Shown here: positions 17,124-25,469 of the stretch, one piece after another | Layout: every line of letters begins with the position of its first letter | Position numbering within the stretch: the stretch's first letter is position 1 | Assembly: GCA_024225275.1 (NCBI GenBank) | Contig: JAAEMS010000101.1 | Coordinates: 1-42,393, forward strand | Source of the DNA: Actinomycetes bacterium | GTDB taxonomy: Bacteria > Actinomycetota > Acidimicrobiia > Acidimicrobiales > JAAEMS01 | Direction of reading: 5' to 3' | Length of the DNA: 42,393 bases | Position numbers and translations under genes: made by a program | Notes under the pieces: generated by a model | What the model was told of the DNA's origin: nothing | Databases searched by the model: none | Seen by the model: only the letters and a program-made list of their open reading frames with translations

Positions 17124-17167
17124 CTGGCTGTCGTCGCCACTAGCCCGTCGCGCTCAGCGACAGCCAG
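17124..17167. terminator. Bidirectional terminator-like inverted repeat
   Basis: CTGGCTGTCG (17124-17133) and CGACAGCCAG (17158-17167) form an exact ten-base-pair stem with a 24-base loop. It sits between the convergent patatin-GDPD (+) and PhyH (-) genes and covers the last codons of the PhyH gene. Position and strength suit a bidirectional terminator, though there is no T-tract. Confidence 0.5.
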
Positions 17168-18146
17168 GAGATCCGGAGCCGGTTGGCCCCGACCCGAGGC
17201 CGGCCCGCCAGGGTTCGATGTCCAGACCCGGGTAGCGGGCCGCCATGGCGTCAATGGTGGGCTCGTCCCAGTAGGCGTGTCCCGGTAGGGGCACTCCGAA
17301 GAGGGCGAGCTCACGAGGCGTGCACGACTCGACGAACCGGACGAATCGGGGTGTTGTCGCCCGGGGCTGGACGTTGGTGTAGCCCACCCAATCCTGGTTG
17401 GCCTGCTTGAAGCTGATCCCGTACAGGAAGCGAGCACCACCTTCGCGTTCGAGGTTCACCCCCCGATGCCAGACATCGGGTCGGTAGGCCAGATACGACC
17501 CACGGGGCCCCGCGGCCGAGCGTTCCGCGGCGTAGAGCTCGGGGGCCTGTTCGGGAGTGCGCACCCCGACCTCCATGCCGCCACCGCTGTCGGACACTCT
17601 CACTGCGTGGGTCGGGGCGACATCCTCGTCGACATCGGAGAGGTAGAGGAAGCCCTCCATGAACCAGTAGTCCGGCTCGGTGCGGGGCGGGACCACGGAG
17701 TGGTTGTGGTCCTGGTGGTGGGGCTGCTCGTAGTTGGCCACACCGGTGTATTTGGCCCAGATGCTCATCTGGTAGATGAGCAGGTCGGTGCTGGCGATGG
17801 CGGCCTCGGCGAATCCCACCATGTTGGGGTGGACGATGAGGCGATTGAGCCGGTTCGACCCCGGAAACGGGAACATGGCCTGGCCGAGGAACTGCTCGTT
17901 GCGGAAGGCCGGCCCGTCCTCGTCGGGCCGGTCGTGCTCGCTGAACAGTCTCCTCTGGTCAGTGCCCCCCAGGAAGGCGTCCTGGCGCGAGCCCCCCTCT
18001 CCCGCGTGGAACTCCTCGGGGGTGGGCAGTACCCGCCACATGTCATCGAGGGCGGCGTCGATCGCCTCGGCGGGTACGAGCTCGGGGATGAGCACCCACC
18101 CCTCTGTACGCCACTGCTCGACGTGCTCTTCGGTGAATCCAGCCAT
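17154..18146 (-). CDS. Phytanoyl-CoA dioxygenase (PhyH) family protein
   Basis: A 330-residue Fe(II)/2-oxoglutarate-dependent oxygenase. The iron site is visible as H-x-D at 144-146 in QPHHQDHNHS and the distal His227 in RPDVWHRGVN. An Arg about ten residues later (EGGARFLYGISF) could bind 2-oxoglutarate. The N-terminus (FTEEHVEQWRTEGWVLIPELVPAEAIDAA) is the usual PhyH opening helix. The family hydroxylates lipids, CoA esters or small natural products; the substrate here is unknown. It lies downstream of the M20 peptidase on the same strand, 92 bases away, with a GC-rich stem between. They may be separate transcripts. Confidence 0.87.
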   Translation of the reverse strand: MAGFTEEHVEQWRTEGWVLIPELVPAEAIDAALDDMWRVLPTPEEFHAGEGGSRQDAFLGGTDQRRLFSEHDRPDEDGPAFRNEQFLGQAMFPFPGSNRLNRLIVHPNMVGFAEAAIASTDLLIYQMSIWAKYTGVANYEQPHHQDHNHSVVPPRTEPDYWFMEGFLYLSDVDEDVAPTHAVRVSDSGGGMEVGVRTPEQAPELYAAERSAAGPRGSYLAYRPDVWHRGVNLEREGGARFLYGISFKQANQDWVGYTNVQPRATTPRFVRFVESCTPRELALFGVPLPGHAYWDEPTIDAMAARYPGLDIEPWRAGLGSGPTGSGSPGCR

Positions 18147-18170
18147 GGGCTGAGGCTAGTCAGGGACGGT

Positions 18171-18195
18171 GGCCGGGAGGGGGGCGGACCCGGCC
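18171..18195 (-). terminator. GC-rich stem between the M20 and PhyH genes
   Basis: GGCCGGG (18171-18177) and CCCGGCC (18189-18195) form a seven-base-pair stem with an 11-base loop. It lies just past the M20 peptidase stop on the minus strand and about 25 bases before the PhyH start. It could end the M20 transcript or structure the PhyH leader. No T-tract. Confidence 0.3.
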
Positions 18196-18238
18196 GCGGC
18201 AATACGGTCCGGTTGCGCTCCGGTGATCAGCCCCGCCC

Positions 18239-19591
18239 CTACCCCGCGTCTTGGACGGCCATCTCGTCGAAACCGCGGATGATGTGGTCCCAGAACTTGG
18301 TGACCAGTCTCAGCGATTCGAGATCGATACGTTCGTTGTTGCCGTGGAACCGGGTGCCGAAGTCGGCCATGTCGATGTCGGGCGAGAAGATGCCGGCTCC
18401 GTAGACGGTTGAACCGTGGGGGCGGTAGTGGCGGGCGTCGGTGCCGCCGACGATCAGGCCAGGGTGGACACGTGCCGTGGGTTCGGCGGCGTGTACCGCT
18501 CTCTCGATGGCCGACCACATCGGGGTGTTCTGGGAGGAGCGGCTGGCCTCTCGATCGTTCAGCATCTCGATCTCGACGTGCTCGGCGAGGTCTCCGATGG
18601 CCTCGGTGAGCTGGTGGCGGACATAGTCGGCGTTCTGGCCCGGCAGGGTGCGGATGTCGACGTCGATGTGCACGGCGTCGGGAATGACGTTGATCTTCTG
18701 ACCCCCATGCACGATGTTCGGAGAGATCGACATGTGCGAACAGGCGTGGAGCATCTTGCCGCCGAGCTCGCCCATCGACGACGCGGTGTCCCAGACCCGC
18801 TCGGGATCCAGGAGAGCGGCGCGAATGTCGCCTTCGAGGCCGAGAGCGTCCAGTAGGCCGGTCCACAAGTCGTCGAACTGGGGTGCGGGTCGGTACTGCC
18901 CGAGACGGCGCAGCACCTCGGCTGCCTTGAGTAGAGCATTGTCGGCATCGAGGGGCATCGACCCGTGACCCGGAGTGCCCCGCACCGTGAGCCGGGCACC
19001 ACCAGCCCCCTTCTCGGCGATATTGATGAGTACCGAACGGCCGGAATCGTGATTGAACCCGAACCCGCCCATCTCGGTGAGGACATAGTCGGCCATGACC
19101 GCGTCGTGTTCGTTGTCGAGCATCCACTTGGCCCCCCAGTCGCCCCCCGCCTCCTCGTCGGCGACCGCGAAATAGAGGAGGTCGCCGCGGGGGCGGTAGC
19201 CGGTGGTGGCGAGATTCCTGAACGCAACCGCCATCGATGAGGTGAGGTTCAGCATGTCAATGGCGCCCCGACCCCACACTTCACCGTCGATCAGCTCGCC
19301 CCCGAACGGGTCATGGTCCCAGCTGTCGGGATTCACGGGTACCACGTCGGTGTGGCCCATCAGGCAGACCGACGGCGCGTTCGGATTGGTCCCCGGGATG
19401 CGGGCGACCAGTGAGCCCCGCCCGTCGACCGGTTCGTACCGTTGGATGTCGAGCCCGGACCCTTCGAGGAAGCCGTGGAGCAGGTCGACCGACCTGATCT
19501 CATGGCCTGACTCCACGGTGCCGTCGTTCACGCAGGCGTTGCGGATCAACTGCTGGAGTAGCTCGGTGGTGGTGTCGACGAGTTCGGTCAT
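18239..19591 (-). CDS. M20/M25/M40 family metallohydrolase
   Basis: A 450-residue zinc-dependent amidohydrolase/peptidase. Metal and catalytic motifs are intact: MGHTD with His80 and Asp82, GRGAIDM with bridging Asp112, DEEAGG with catalytic Glu146 and Glu147, a Zn-ligand Glu in LTEMGG, and His in RFHGNNE near the C-terminus. A dimerisation domain lies between, including GTPGHGSMP with the conserved His. Length and motif order fit the ArgE/DapE/carboxypeptidase group. No signal peptide is seen, so it is cytoplasmic. The substrate (dipeptide, N-acyl amino acid or similar) cannot be told. It lies 44 bases downstream of the acyl-CoA dehydrogenase, possibly in the same transcript. Confidence 0.9.
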   Translation of the reverse strand: MTELVDTTTELLQQLIRNACVNDGTVESGHEIRSVDLLHGFLEGSGLDIQRYEPVDGRGSLVARIPGTNPNAPSVCLMGHTDVVPVNPDSWDHDPFGGELIDGEVWGRGAIDMLNLTSSMAVAFRNLATTGYRPRGDLLYFAVADEEAGGDWGAKWMLDNEHDAVMADYVLTEMGGFGFNHDSGRSVLINIAEKGAGGARLTVRGTPGHGSMPLDADNALLKAAEVLRRLGQYRPAPQFDDLWTGLLDALGLEGDIRAALLDPERVWDTASSMGELGGKMLHACSHMSISPNIVHGGQKINVIPDAVHIDVDIRTLPGQNADYVRHQLTEAIGDLAEHVEIEMLNDREASRSSQNTPMWSAIERAVHAAEPTARVHPGLIVGGTDARHYRPHGSTVYGAGIFSPDIDMADFGTRFHGNNERIDLESLRLVTKFWDHIIRGFDEMAVQDAG

Positions 19592-19635
19592 GGAGGGAGT
19601 CTTCTACACCGGGGCGGGTCCGGGAAGTGAGGGGG

Positions 19636-20790
19636 CTACAAGCCGAGGCCGCGGCCGATGATCTCTTTCATGATCTCGTTGGTGCCACCATAGATGGGCT
19701 GGACCCGGGCGTCGCGGTAGGCCCGGGCGATGGGGTACTCATTCATGTATCCGTACCCGCCGAACATCTGGAGACAGCGGTCGATGACCCGGTTCTGGAG
19801 GTCGGTGCACCACCACTTGGCCTCGGCGGCGTCCTCCGCGGTCAGCAGGCCTTCGTTGAGGGCCTCGACCTGGCGATCCACGAACACCCAGGCGATGTCG
19901 ATCTCGGTCTTGCACTCGGCCATCACGAACCGGTTGTTCTGGAATGAGCCGATGGGCTGGCCGAACGCCTGGCGCTCTCTCACGTACTCGAGGGTCCAGT
20001 CGAGAGCGGCCTGAGCTGACGCCACACCGGTGACCGCGATGGACAGCCTCTCCTGGGGCAGGTTGCCGACCAGGTTCAGGAAGCCCTGACCTTCCTCGCC
20101 TCCCAACAGATTGGCGGCCGGGACCTGAACGTCGGTGAAGAACAGTTCGGCGGTGTCCTGGGCGTGCATGCCGATCTTGTCGAGGTTGCGGCCCCGCTCG
20201 AAGCCTTCCATTCCCTCCTCGAGGACGATGAGGCTCATCCCCTTGTGCTTCTGGCTCGGGTCGGTCTTGACCGCGGTGATGACGAGGTCGGAGTTGATGC
20301 CGTTGGTGATGAAGGTCTTCGAGCCGTTCACCACATAGTTGTCGCCGTCGCGCAGCGCGGTGGTGGTCATCGAGGCCAGGTCGGAACCCATGGCTGGCTC
20401 GGTCATGGCAATGGCGGCCATCTTCTCGCCGCTCACCATGCCGGGCATCCAACGCTGGCTCTGCTCCTTGTTGCAGTAGGCCAGGAAATAGGGCAGGCAG
20501 ATGTCGTTGTGCAGGGTGATGCACATACCCGACCCCGGTACACCGGCCCGCTGGATCTCCTCGTTGAGAATGACGTTGTAGCGGAAGTCATTGGTGCCGC
20601 CGCCGCCGTATTCCTCGGGAACGGCCATGCCCAGGAAGCCGTTGGCCCCGGCGGTCTCGAACATCTGCTTGTCGACCTTGCCCTCGTCTTCCCAACGCTC
20701 GTGATGGGGAACGATCTCGTTCTCGACGAATCGGCGGAAACTGTCGCGGAACATGTCGTGTTCTTCATCGAAGAGGGTGCGCTCGAGCAT
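19636..20790 (-). CDS. Acyl-CoA dehydrogenase, long-chain-type
   Basis: A 384-residue FAD-dependent acyl-CoA dehydrogenase for the first step of fatty-acid beta-oxidation. It has AIAMTEPAMGSD, TFITNGINSD, NLPQERLSIAVTGVASAQ, YVRERQAFGQPIGSFQ, QMFGGYGYMNEY and a C-terminal YGGTNEIMKEIIGR. The Gly in YGGT, where medium-chain enzymes have catalytic Glu, is the pattern of the long-chain branch, whose base sits in an earlier helix. I chose ATG 20790 because the protein then begins MLERTLFDEEHDMFRDSFRRF, as the family does. The frame running to 20979 would cross the TPP riboswitch of the opposite strand and looks non-coding. Chain-length preference is inferred. Confidence 0.9.
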   Translation of the reverse strand: MLERTLFDEEHDMFRDSFRRFVENEIVPHHERWEDEGKVDKQMFETAGANGFLGMAVPEEYGGGGTNDFRYNVILNEEIQRAGVPGSGMCITLHNDICLPYFLAYCNKEQSQRWMPGMVSGEKMAAIAMTEPAMGSDLASMTTTALRDGDNYVVNGSKTFITNGINSDLVITAVKTDPSQKHKGMSLIVLEEGMEGFERGRNLDKIGMHAQDTAELFFTDVQVPAANLLGGEEGQGFLNLVGNLPQERLSIAVTGVASAQAALDWTLEYVRERQAFGQPIGSFQNNRFVMAECKTEIDIAWVFVDRQVEALNEGLLTAEDAAEAKWWCTDLQNRVIDRCLQMFGGYGYMNEYPIARAYRDARVQPIYGGTNEIMKEIIGRGLGL

Positions 20791-20826
20791 GTCTTGGAAC
20801 CTACTGGATAGGGTGGGGGGCACAAC

Positions 20827-20922
20827 CGCATCGGGGAGCTCGGAAACCGCCGGGCTGAGAGGGTGGCCACCCGCCACCGACCCGTCAACCTGAACTGGGT
20901 AATTCCAGCGGAGGGAACTGTG
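20827..20922 (+). promoter_or_regulatory. TPP riboswitch (THI box)
   Basis: The conserved blocks of the thiamine-pyrophosphate aptamer occur in order: CGGGGAGC (20832-20839), GGCTGAGAGGG, CAACCTGA, ACTGGGTAATTCCAGCG and GAGGGAAC ending near 20918. The ACTGG/CCAG pair gives the expected stem around the GGGTAAT loop. A short closing P1 is possible between CGCA (20827-20830) and TGTG (20919-20922). The ribosome-binding bases GAGGGG (20922-20927) abut P1 and precede the GTG start at 20931. Ligand binding should therefore block translation of the pyrophosphokinase, and with it the coupled transporter genes. The consensus match is seen directly; the mechanism is inferred. Confidence 0.9.
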
Positions 20923-20930
20923 AGGGGCTC

Positions 20931-21623
20931 GTGGATCGTCCGGTAGTCGTCCTGGTAGGTGGGGGCGACCCCCATCCATCGGTGGCCGACCTCTTGCCAG
21001 CCGACCCCTTCGTCATCGCGGCCGACTCGGGCCTGCACTGGGCCGAGCGTCTCGGCCTCGGTGTCGATCTGCTGGTCGGCGACCTCGACTCGGCTGACCC
21101 GATCATCGTCGAGCACTGGGAACAGAAGGGGGCCACTGTCGAGCGGCATCCCGAGGTCAAGGACGCCACTGACCTGGAGCTCGCCCTTGACCGGGCTGTT
21201 GCCCATGGTGCCCGCCGGGTCGCCGTGGTCGGGGGCTACGGGGGTGACGATCGGCTCGATCACTTCACGGCCAACCTCGGTCTGCTGGCCTCACCTGCGT
21301 ACGCGTCGACCGATCTGGTGGCTCACATGGGTCCGGCCACGGTCACCGTCGTGAGGCGTGAGGTCAGGCTGGGCGGGCGGCCGGGCGAGCTGTTGAGTCT
21401 GGTTCCGTTCCACGGACCGGTCACCGGGGTCACCACCACCGGCCTGCTCTACCCCCTGGCCGGGGCCGAGCTGGGGCCCGGCTCCACCCGCGGGGTCAGC
21501 AACGAGCTCGCCGATCCGGTTGCCACCATCACCGTCACAGGAGGAGTTCTGGTGGCCGTTTCCCCTGGTCAGGACGGTACCCACGTCAAGCGGGGACTCG
21601 GACCCCAAGGAGAACAACAATGA
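20931..21623 (+). CDS. thiN: Thiamine pyrophosphokinase
   Basis: A 230-residue thiamine pyrophosphokinase, which makes TPP from thiamine and ATP. It carries the family motifs IAADSGLHWAERLG near 29-42, LLVGDLDS at 47-54, and HPEVKDATDLELAL near 73-86, followed by a GGYGGDDRLDH segment that continues the N-terminal domain. The C-terminal beta domain ends with SNEL and the VTGGVLVAV strand typical of the family. GTG 20931 follows GAGGGG closely and lies directly after the TPP riboswitch. The stop overlaps the next gene's ATG by four bases. It is the first gene of a thiamine uptake and activation operon. Confidence 0.92.
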   Translation: MDRPVVVLVGGGDPHPSVADLLPADPFVIAADSGLHWAERLGLGVDLLVGDLDSADPIIVEHWEQKGATVERHPEVKDATDLELALDRAVAHGARRVAVVGGYGGDDRLDHFTANLGLLASPAYASTDLVAHMGPATVTVVRREVRLGGRPGELLSLVPFHGPVTGVTTTGLLYPLAGAELGPGSTRGVSNELADPVATITVTGGVLVAVSPGQDGTHVKRGLGPQGEQQ

Positions 21624-22687
21624 CCAAGTACCGAATCACCGTCGCCCTGGTGGCTGTGCTGACCCTGGTGGCCGCGGCCTGTGGGAGCAAGGACGAGACA
21701 ACCACCCGGGCCGCCGACGCCGGCCTCCAGGGCACGACGGTGCGACTCCTGGCCCACGACTCGTTCGCCCTCACCGAGGACCTGGTGAAGGCGTTCGAGG
21801 CCGACACGGGCATGACCGTCGAGTTGCTCCAGCCCGGCGACGCGGTGGCGGTGGTGAACCGGGCCATTCTCACCAAGAACGATCCCGAGGCCGATGTCCT
21901 GTTCGGCATCGACAACAATGTGCTCTCGCGGGCAGTGGCTGAGGGTCTCTTCGAGCCCTACGAGTCCGCGGGCCTCAGCCTTGTCGACCCCGCCCTGAGG
22001 TTCGACACCCTCCATCGGGTCACGCCGATCAATGTGGGCGACGTGTGCCTCAACTACGACATCCAGTGGTTCGCCGAGGCCGGGTTGAGGCCACCCGCGT
22101 CGCTGGATGATCTGATCGACCCCGCCTATGAGGGTCTCACCGTGGTCCAGAACCCCGGAGCCTCCACGCCGGGTCTGGCTTTCATGCTCGCCACCATCGA
22201 AACCTACGGTGATGATGGCTGGCTCGACTGGTGGGCCGACCTCCGGTCCAACGACGTCATGGTCACCGACGGCTGGACCGAGGCCTACTTCGGGCCGTTT
22301 ACCGTAGGCGGAGGCGGCGACCGGCCCATCGTGGTGTCCTACGCCAGTAGCCCGCCGGCCGAGGTGGTCTTCGGTGAGCTCGAGGCCGCTCCCACCGCAG
22401 TGGTGACCGACTCGTGCTTCCGTCAGATCGAGTTCGCCGGACTGTTGGCCGGTGCGGCCAACCCGGCGGGAGGTCGGGCCCTCATCGACTGGCTGCTCAG
22501 TGCCGACGTCCAGGCCGACATCCCCCTGAACATGTTCGTGTTCCCTGCGGTGGCCGACACCCCCCTTCCGGATGTCTTCGTCGAGTGGGCCGAAGTCCCC
22601 GAGACACCGCTCGAGATGGAGACATTCCGCATCGATGCGAACCGTGAGGACTGGGTCGATGCCTGGACCGACACGGTCCTGCGGTGA
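21620..22687 (+). CDS. thiB: Thiamine ABC transporter, substrate-binding lipoprotein
   Basis: A 355-residue extracytoplasmic solute-binding protein. The signal peptide ends in a lipobox at LVAAA-Cys21, so it should be a membrane-anchored lipoprotein. The mature part matches ThiB-type proteins: VRLLAHDSFALTEDLVKAFE at the start, then DVLFGIDNNVLSRA, a VCLNYDIQWF segment, NPGASTPGLAFML, SYASSPPAEV, FRQIEFAGLL, and ADIPLNMFVFPA near the end. It captures thiamine or its phosphates outside the membrane and delivers them to ThiP. ATG 21620 overlaps the pyrophosphokinase TGA by four bases. Confidence 0.92.
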   Translation: MTKYRITVALVAVLTLVAAACGSKDETTTRAADAGLQGTTVRLLAHDSFALTEDLVKAFEADTGMTVELLQPGDAVAVVNRAILTKNDPEADVLFGIDNNVLSRAVAEGLFEPYESAGLSLVDPALRFDTLHRVTPINVGDVCLNYDIQWFAEAGLRPPASLDDLIDPAYEGLTVVQNPGASTPGLAFMLATIETYGDDGWLDWWADLRSNDVMVTDGWTEAYFGPFTVGGGGDRPIVVSYASSPPAEVVFGELEAAPTAVVTDSCFRQIEFAGLLAGAANPAGGRALIDWLLSADVQADIPLNMFVFPAVADTPLPDVFVEWAEVPETPLEMETFRIDANREDWVDAWTDTVLR

Positions 22688-22697
22688 GCTGAACCCG

Positions 22698-24386
22698 ATG
22701 GCCGGACATCGAGCCGGACAGGGAGGGCGATGGGTAGGGCCGGCGTGCGCGGTCGGACCTCTCCTCTTCCTCGCCGTCTTCTTCGCTTGGCCGGTGCTGG
22801 CCATCCTCGACACCGGGTTGGGGGCCGGCGGCCGCGTTGACTTCGGCCCCGTCGGCGAGGTTCTGGGTGACCGGGAGCTCCGCCGGGTGTTGTGGTTCAC
22901 GGTGGTCCAGGCCATCGCATCCACCGTGCTGACCCTGGTGCTGGCCCTGCCCGGGGCGTGGGTGTTGGCCCGGTTCGACTTCCCCGGCCGGACCCTGGTG
23001 AGGGCGGCCATCACCGTGCCGTTCGTGTTGCCCACGGTGGTGGTGGGTACTGCTTTCGTCGGCCTCCTGGGGGCCCGCAGCCCGATCAATGGTCTCCTCG
23101 AGCTGCTACCGGGGGTGAGTGAAGGACCCTTGGCCTTCGAGCAGGGGATCGGGGCCGTCCTGCTTGCCCACGTCTTCTTCAACTACGCCATCGTCGTCCG
23201 TACCGTCGGGGGCCTCTGGAGCCACATCGACCCGCGGCTCGAGGAAGCGGCCCGGGCGTTGGGGGCCAGCCCGTGGCAGGCCTTCCGCGAGGTGACCCTG
23301 CCCCTGCTCCGTCCCGCCATCGCGGCGGCCGCCAGCATCGTGTTCCTGTTCACGTTCACCTCGTTCGGAGTCGTGCTCATCCTCGGCGGGCCCCGGTGGT
23401 CCACCATCGAGGTCGAGATTCGCCGTCAGACCCAGTTCCTGTTCGACCTACCGGTGGCCTCCGCCCTGGCGGTCATCCAGATGATCATGGTGGGCGCGAC
23501 CCTGGTGTTCTGGTCGCGGTATCAGCGCCGAACGGCGGTCCGACAACAACTGCGGGCCGCGGGCACCGTGGCCCGGCGGCCCCGGCCCGGCCGCGAGCGC
23601 TGGTTGGTCGGCGCCAACCTCATCTTCCTGCTCCTATTGCTGGGAGCCCCTCTCATCGTTCTGGTCGAACGGTCCCTGGTGACCGTCGATGGCTACGGCC
23701 TGGGCAACTGGAGGGCGCTCGATGAGACCCGTCGGGGCAGCACCCTGTTCGTGTCACCTCTCGACGCGGTCACCAACTCGCTGGTCGCCGCCGTCCTGGC
23801 CACGGTGATGGCTGTTGTTCTCGGCCTGCTTGCCGCGCTGGCTGTCACCCAATGGCGGGGGAGAGGTGCGGCCACGGTCGATGCCCTCCTCATGCTCCCC
23901 CTGGGTACCTCGGCGGTCACCGTCGGCTTCGGGTTCCTCGTGGCCTTCGACGACGCCCCGCTCGACTTTCGGGGCTCGTGGTTGCTCGTACCCATCGCCC
24001 AGGCCCTGATCGCCACACCGTTCGTGGTGCGTACCCTCACCCCGGTGCTGGCGTCAATGCAGATCCGGTTGCGCGAAGCCGCTGCTGTCCTCGGGGCCGG
24101 TCCGCTCCGGGCCTGGCGCGAGGTCGACTTTCCCATCGTGGCCCGTGCCCTGCTGGTGGCGGCGGGCTTCGGCTTCGCGGTTTCGATCGGCGAGTTCGGG
24201 GCCACCAACTTCGTGGCTCGCAGCGACCGCCCCACAGTGCCCGTGGCGATCTTCCGTTTCCTGGGCCAGCCCGGGGTCAACAACCTCGGTCAAGCCATGG
24301 CCCTGAGCACCATCCTGATGGTCCTCACCACCGTGGCGGTTCTGGCCATCGAACGACTCCGCGACCTCGAGGGCAGTGAGTTCTGA
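22698..24386 (+). CDS. thiP: Thiamine ABC transporter, permease
   Basis: A 562-residue permease with two fused halves of about six membrane helices each. Each half carries an EAA loop for docking the ATPase: EEAARALGASPWQAFREVTLP in the first and REAAAVLGAGPLRAWREVDFP in the second. This duplicated layout is typical of ThiP and the related FbpB-type permeases. I chose ATG 22698, ten bases after the thiB stop, since the frame extending to 22572 overlaps thiB and looks non-coding. The ribosome site is weak, suggesting coupling to thiB. The stop overlaps the ATPase ATG (TGATG). Confidence 0.92.
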   Translation: MAGHRAGQGGRWVGPACAVGPLLFLAVFFAWPVLAILDTGLGAGGRVDFGPVGEVLGDRELRRVLWFTVVQAIASTVLTLVLALPGAWVLARFDFPGRTLVRAAITVPFVLPTVVVGTAFVGLLGARSPINGLLELLPGVSEGPLAFEQGIGAVLLAHVFFNYAIVVRTVGGLWSHIDPRLEEAARALGASPWQAFREVTLPLLRPAIAAAASIVFLFTFTSFGVVLILGGPRWSTIEVEIRRQTQFLFDLPVASALAVIQMIMVGATLVFWSRYQRRTAVRQQLRAAGTVARRPRPGRERWLVGANLIFLLLLLGAPLIVLVERSLVTVDGYGLGNWRALDETRRGSTLFVSPLDAVTNSLVAAVLATVMAVVLGLLAALAVTQWRGRGAATVDALLMLPLGTSAVTVGFGFLVAFDDAPLDFRGSWLLVPIAQALIATPFVVRTLTPVLASMQIRLREAAAVLGAGPLRAWREVDFPIVARALLVAAGFGFAVSIGEFGATNFVARSDRPTVPVAIFRFLGQPGVNNLGQAMALSTILMVLTTVAVLAIERLRDLEGSEF

Positions 24387-25414
24387 TGTTCCTCGAGATC
24401 GACGACGTCACGGTCACCTTCGAGGGCCACCGGGCCCTCGACTCGGTCAGTCTGGCTGTGGACCGTCGCGAGGTCGTGACCGTGCTGGGCCCCAGCGGGA
24501 GTGGCAAGAGCACCTTGTTGAGGGTCGTGGCCGGCCTCCAAGAGCCGGACCGGGGCACCGTGGGGCTGGGCCGGACCGACCTGACCCGAACTCCCACCCA
24601 TCAACGCGGCATCGGCCTGATGTTCCAGGACTACGCCCTCTTCCCCCACCGTGATGTGGCCGGCAATGTCGCGTTCGGCCTCCGCATGGTGGGTTGGGAG
24701 CGCCCGGCCATGGATTCCCGGGTCGCCGAGGTACTCGAGCTGGTTGGCCTTCCCGGCTTCGGCCCGCGCAAGATCGACGACCTCTCGGGTGGTGAACAGC
24801 AGAGGGTGGCCCTGGCCCGAGCCCTGGCTCCCTCACCCGAGGTTCTCTTGCTCGACGAGCCGCTCGGCGCCCTCGACCGGGCCCTGCGCGAGCGCCTGGT
24901 CGAGGAGCTGATCACCCTGTTCGCCGAGCTCGAGCTCACCATTGTGTTGGTGACCCACGACCGGGACGAAGCCTTTGCCCTCGGCCATCGGGTGGCCGTC
25001 ATGAACGAGGGACGGATCTGCCAGGTGGCCCCACCCGAAGAGCTCTGGCGTCAGCCCTGCGAGGGATTCGTGGCCCGATTCCTGGGCCACACCGGCATCA
25101 TGTCGGCGCGGATCGTCGGACACCAGGCCGAGACCGAATGGGGCACGGTCGATTTGGGGGCTCGTAGCGCCGGAGGAGGAGGCGAGGTGGAGCTCTTGAT
25201 CCGTTCCGATCGGGCCCTTCTGGTTCCCGATGGGTGGGCGGGCCTGGCTCTACCCGGCACCGTGGAGAAGGTTGGATCCCGCGGGCCCATGTCGGTTCTG
25301 ACGGTGGCCACCGAGGCGGGAATCGTCGAGGTGTGGCATCCGGAGCCGGTGGAGTGCGGCCAGTCGGTCGTGGTCGGGGTACCCGACGACGGCGTCGTGA
25401 TTCTGTCCGGCTGA
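24386..25414 (+). CDS. thiQ: Thiamine ABC transporter, ATP-binding protein
   Basis: A 342-residue ABC ATPase with Walker A GPSGSGKST, Q-loop LMFQDYALFPH, signature LSGGEQQR, Walker B VLLLDEPLGALD and switch His in LVTHDRDEA. A C-terminal extension of about 110 residues beyond the ATPase (VELLIRSD, VEVWHPEP) resembles the TOBE-type regulatory domain seen in related importers and makes it longer than enterobacterial ThiQ. It powers uptake through the adjoining permease. One-base overlap with thiP. Substrate assignment to thiamine rests on the operon, namely the riboswitch, pyrophosphokinase and ThiB. Confidence 0.9.
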   Translation: MFLEIDDVTVTFEGHRALDSVSLAVDRREVVTVLGPSGSGKSTLLRVVAGLQEPDRGTVGLGRTDLTRTPTHQRGIGLMFQDYALFPHRDVAGNVAFGLRMVGWERPAMDSRVAEVLELVGLPGFGPRKIDDLSGGEQQRVALARALAPSPEVLLLDEPLGALDRALRERLVEELITLFAELELTIVLVTHDRDEAFALGHRVAVMNEGRICQVAPPEELWRQPCEGFVARFLGHTGIMSARIVGHQAETEWGTVDLGARSAGGGGEVELLIRSDRALLVPDGWAGLALPGTVEKVGSRGPMSVLTVATEAGIVEVWHPEPVECGQSVVVGVPDDGVVILSG

Positions 25415-25469
25415 GGCCCTCCCGGGAATTGCCCCTCCAGGTGAGGCGCTGACAGCCGATGGGAACACC

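Noticed and set aside
18156..19127. A 323-codon minus-strand frame inside the M20 gene
   Set aside because: Arg/His-rich alternative frame of the M20 peptidase; the M20 frame has all metal-binding motifs.
21569..23182. A 537-codon antisense frame across thiB and thiP
   Set aside because: Low-complexity His/Gly/Arg-rich composition, antisense to two well-identified transporter genes. A high-G+C shadow.
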